DNA from: Bilophila sp964369665
GTDB lineage: Bacteria; Desulfobacterota; Desulfovibrionia; Desulfovibrionales; Desulfovibrionaceae
Direction: 5' to 3'
Assembly (NCBI GenBank): GCA_964369665.1
Contig: CAYJFS010000001.1
Coordinates: forward strand, 372,001 to 436,000
DNA: 64,000 nt
The notes beneath the pieces were generated by a model that was not told the DNA's origin, searched no databases, and saw only the letters and a program-made list of their open reading frames with translations. This document shows, piece by piece, positions 62,788-64,000 of this stretch. Position numbers and translations under genes: made by a program. Each line of letters starts with the position of its first letter. The stretch's first letter is position 1.

Positions 62788-64000
62788 ATGGCACTGGAAC
62801 TTCGGCAACAACTCAAACTCAGTCAACAGCTAGTAATGACTCCTCAGTTGCAACAAGCAATCCGCTTACTGCAACTCTCTCGGGTGGAGCTTGCTGAAAC
62901 TATACAAAAAGAACTATTAGAAAACCCTTTTCTAGAAGAAGTCCAAGAGGAACTACCACCAGAACGCCAAGAAACACGACCAGAAAATATATCAGAAGCA
63001 TATGATCAAGATGTAGCTAAGTCAGCAGATTGGGAAGATTATCTTGGAGAATTTTCAAGCACACCAAAACAACTTCAAACACGTGACTATGAAATTTCTG
63101 AAGAAATATCATCACTTGAATCACGCTATGCTTCACTTCCAACTCTTACAAGCCACCTTATGTGGCAATTACGTCTTTCAACCCTTACTGATGAACAAAA
63201 AAATATTGGAGAGACTATTATAGGCAACCTTTCTTCATCTGGGTATCTACAAGCATCCCTTGAAGAAATAGCTGAAATGGAGAACACTTCTGTAGAAAAA
63301 TTAAAACCTGTTCTTCAAACAATTCAACACTTTGACCCTGTAGGTGTTGCAGCAAGAACGCCTCAAGAATGTCTACTCATACAAGTTGATGTCCTTGGTT
63401 ATAACCGTGATCCTATCTTAGTAGAGCTTATACAAAACCATCTTGATGATCTTGAAGCACACCGCTATAAGCCATTACTCCGCAAGCTCCGCCTTACTAT
63501 GGAGGAACTTAAAGAATATATTGATATTATCCAAACTCTTGATCCTCTTCCAGGAGCAAGTTATGGTGAAGAAGAACCAACATATATCAGTCCTGATGTT
63601 TTTGTTTACCAAGTTGATGAAGAATTTATCATTGTTCTTAATGACGATGGCCTACCTAACCTCCATCTCAATACAACTTATGAACATGCTGTTAGTGATG
63701 TAAAAAATAAAGATAAAGAATACTTTTCAGATAAACTCCGCTCAGCCTCATGGCTTATTAAAAGTTTGCACCAAAGACAAAGAACTCTTTATAAAGTTGT
63801 GGAAAGTATAATCAAACACCAGACTGAATTCTTTAAAGAAGGTATCACAAAACTTCGGCCTCTTATATTGAAAGATATTGCTGAAGATATTAATATGCAT
63901 GAATCAACAGTAAGCCGTATTACAACAAACAAATATGTTGCAACATCTTTTGGTGTTTTTGAACTAAAATTTTTCTTTAATAGTGCTCTTGAAGTCGATG
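62788..64000 (+). CDS. rpoN: RNA polymerase sigma-54 factor RpoN, 5' part
   Basis: The frame opens at ATG 62788 (AAGGAC upstream) and runs off the window end after 404 codons. 'LELRQQLKLSQQLVMTPQLQQAIRLLQLS' (quoted in part) is the sigma-54 region I activator-interaction helix; region III core-binding sequences 'DPVGVAARTPQECLL' and the start of the DNA-binding part with 'HESTVSRITTNKYVATSFGVFELK' and 'FFFN' are visible (quoted in two pieces). The RpoN box itself lies beyond the window. Sigma-54 would need enhancer-binding activators, none of which is in this window. Confidence 0.95.
   Translation, partial: MALELRQQLKLSQQLVMTPQLQQAIRLLQLSRVELAETIQKELLENPFLEEVQEELPPERQETRPENISEAYDQDVAKSADWEDYLGEFSSTPKQLQTRDYEISEEISSLESRYASLPTLTSHLMWQLRLSTLTDEQKNIGETIIGNLSSSGYLQASLEEIAEMENTSVEKLKPVLQTIQHFDPVGVAARTPQECLLIQVDVLGYNRDPILVELIQNHLDDLEAHRYKPLLRKLRLTMEELKEYIDIIQTLDPLPGASYGEEEPTYISPDVFVYQVDEEFIIVLNDDGLPNLHLNTTYEHAVSDVKNKDKEYFSDKLRSASWLIKSLHQRQRTLYKVVESIIKHQTEFFKEGITKLRPLILKDIAEDINMHESTVSRITTNKYVATSFGVFELKFFFNSALEVD

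Noticed and set aside
63443..63703. 86-codon frame inside rpoN
   Set aside because: It is in another frame of the sigma-54 gene, whose own frame continues with conserved sequence to the window end.

Overview
The window is a strongly AT-rich, gene-dense bacterial chromosome segment of about 64 kb. It carries roughly 60 protein genes, five tRNAs and RNase P RNA. Gene content and order (F1 ATPase with a b' subunit, mreBCD-mrdA-rodA-bactofilin, lptC-lptA-lptB-rpoN, LL-diaminopimelate aminotransferase, periplasmic [NiFe] hydrogenase) point to a Desulfovibrionales member. The low G+C and lean housekeeping content fit a host-restricted species; Lawsonia intracellularis is my best guess from memory and was not checked by any search. 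The DNA looks continuous and mostly ordinary. I see no insertion sequence, prophage, CRISPR array or integrase.

Layout. 1-6.9 kb: tail of a DegT-type aminotransferase, a family 2 glycosyltransferase, then the pyrH-frr-uppS-cdsA-dxr-rseP-tsaB block (pyrimidine, translation, isoprenoid, phospholipid and envelope stress functions). 7-11.2 kb: an apparently orphan cytosine-5 DNA methyltransferase, tRNA-Lys(TTT), proS and a radical SAM gene. 11.2-17 kb: the cell-elongation locus mreB-mreC-mreD-mrdA-rodA plus a bactofilin. 17.1-23 kb: ATP synthase genes b', b, delta, alpha, gamma, beta, epsilon; the membrane a and c genes are not here. 23-28.6 kb: xseA, an M23 peptidase, xseB, ispA and dxs. 28.6-33.3 kb: tilS, tRNA-Ser, a long AT-rich gap, then guanine deaminase with an MFS carrier. 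33.4-39 kb: L,D-transpeptidase, tRNA-Cys, tRNA-Gly, an odd exported-looking SDR protein, an NSS-type sodium symporter, a radical SAM gene, a HIT protein and an IHF-like protein. 39.2-46 kb: rsmG, dsbD, tRNA-Lys(CTT), a glycosyltransferase, dapL and a histidine acid phosphatase. 46.4-50.7 kb: hydrogenase small, large, cytochrome b and maturation protease genes. 51-54.3 kb: an unknown small protein, a glycosyltransferase and fused ispDF. 54.4-64 kb: rnpB, a zinc-ribbon coiled-coil protein, a Nif3-like protein, purQ, pyrG, kdsA, kdsC, lptC, lptA, lptB and the start of rpoN.

Together the genes support envelope building: the MEP isoprenoid route (dxs, dxr, ispDF, ispA, uppS) supplies undecaprenyl carrier, DapL supplies diaminopimelate, MreBCD/PBP2/RodA/bactofilin/L,D-transpeptidase build and shape the wall, and KdsA/KdsC/LptABC make and export LPS. 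Energy comes from ATP synthase and a periplasmic uptake hydrogenase.

No clear new multigene system is present. The items most worth a second look are the Cys-rich tandem repeat at the end of the hydrogenase small subunit, the secreted phytase-like histidine phosphatase, the SDR protein lacking its YxxxK catalytic pair, the unknown protein joined to a glycosyltransferase, and the guanine deaminase/MFS pair behind a 786-base non-coding stretch.
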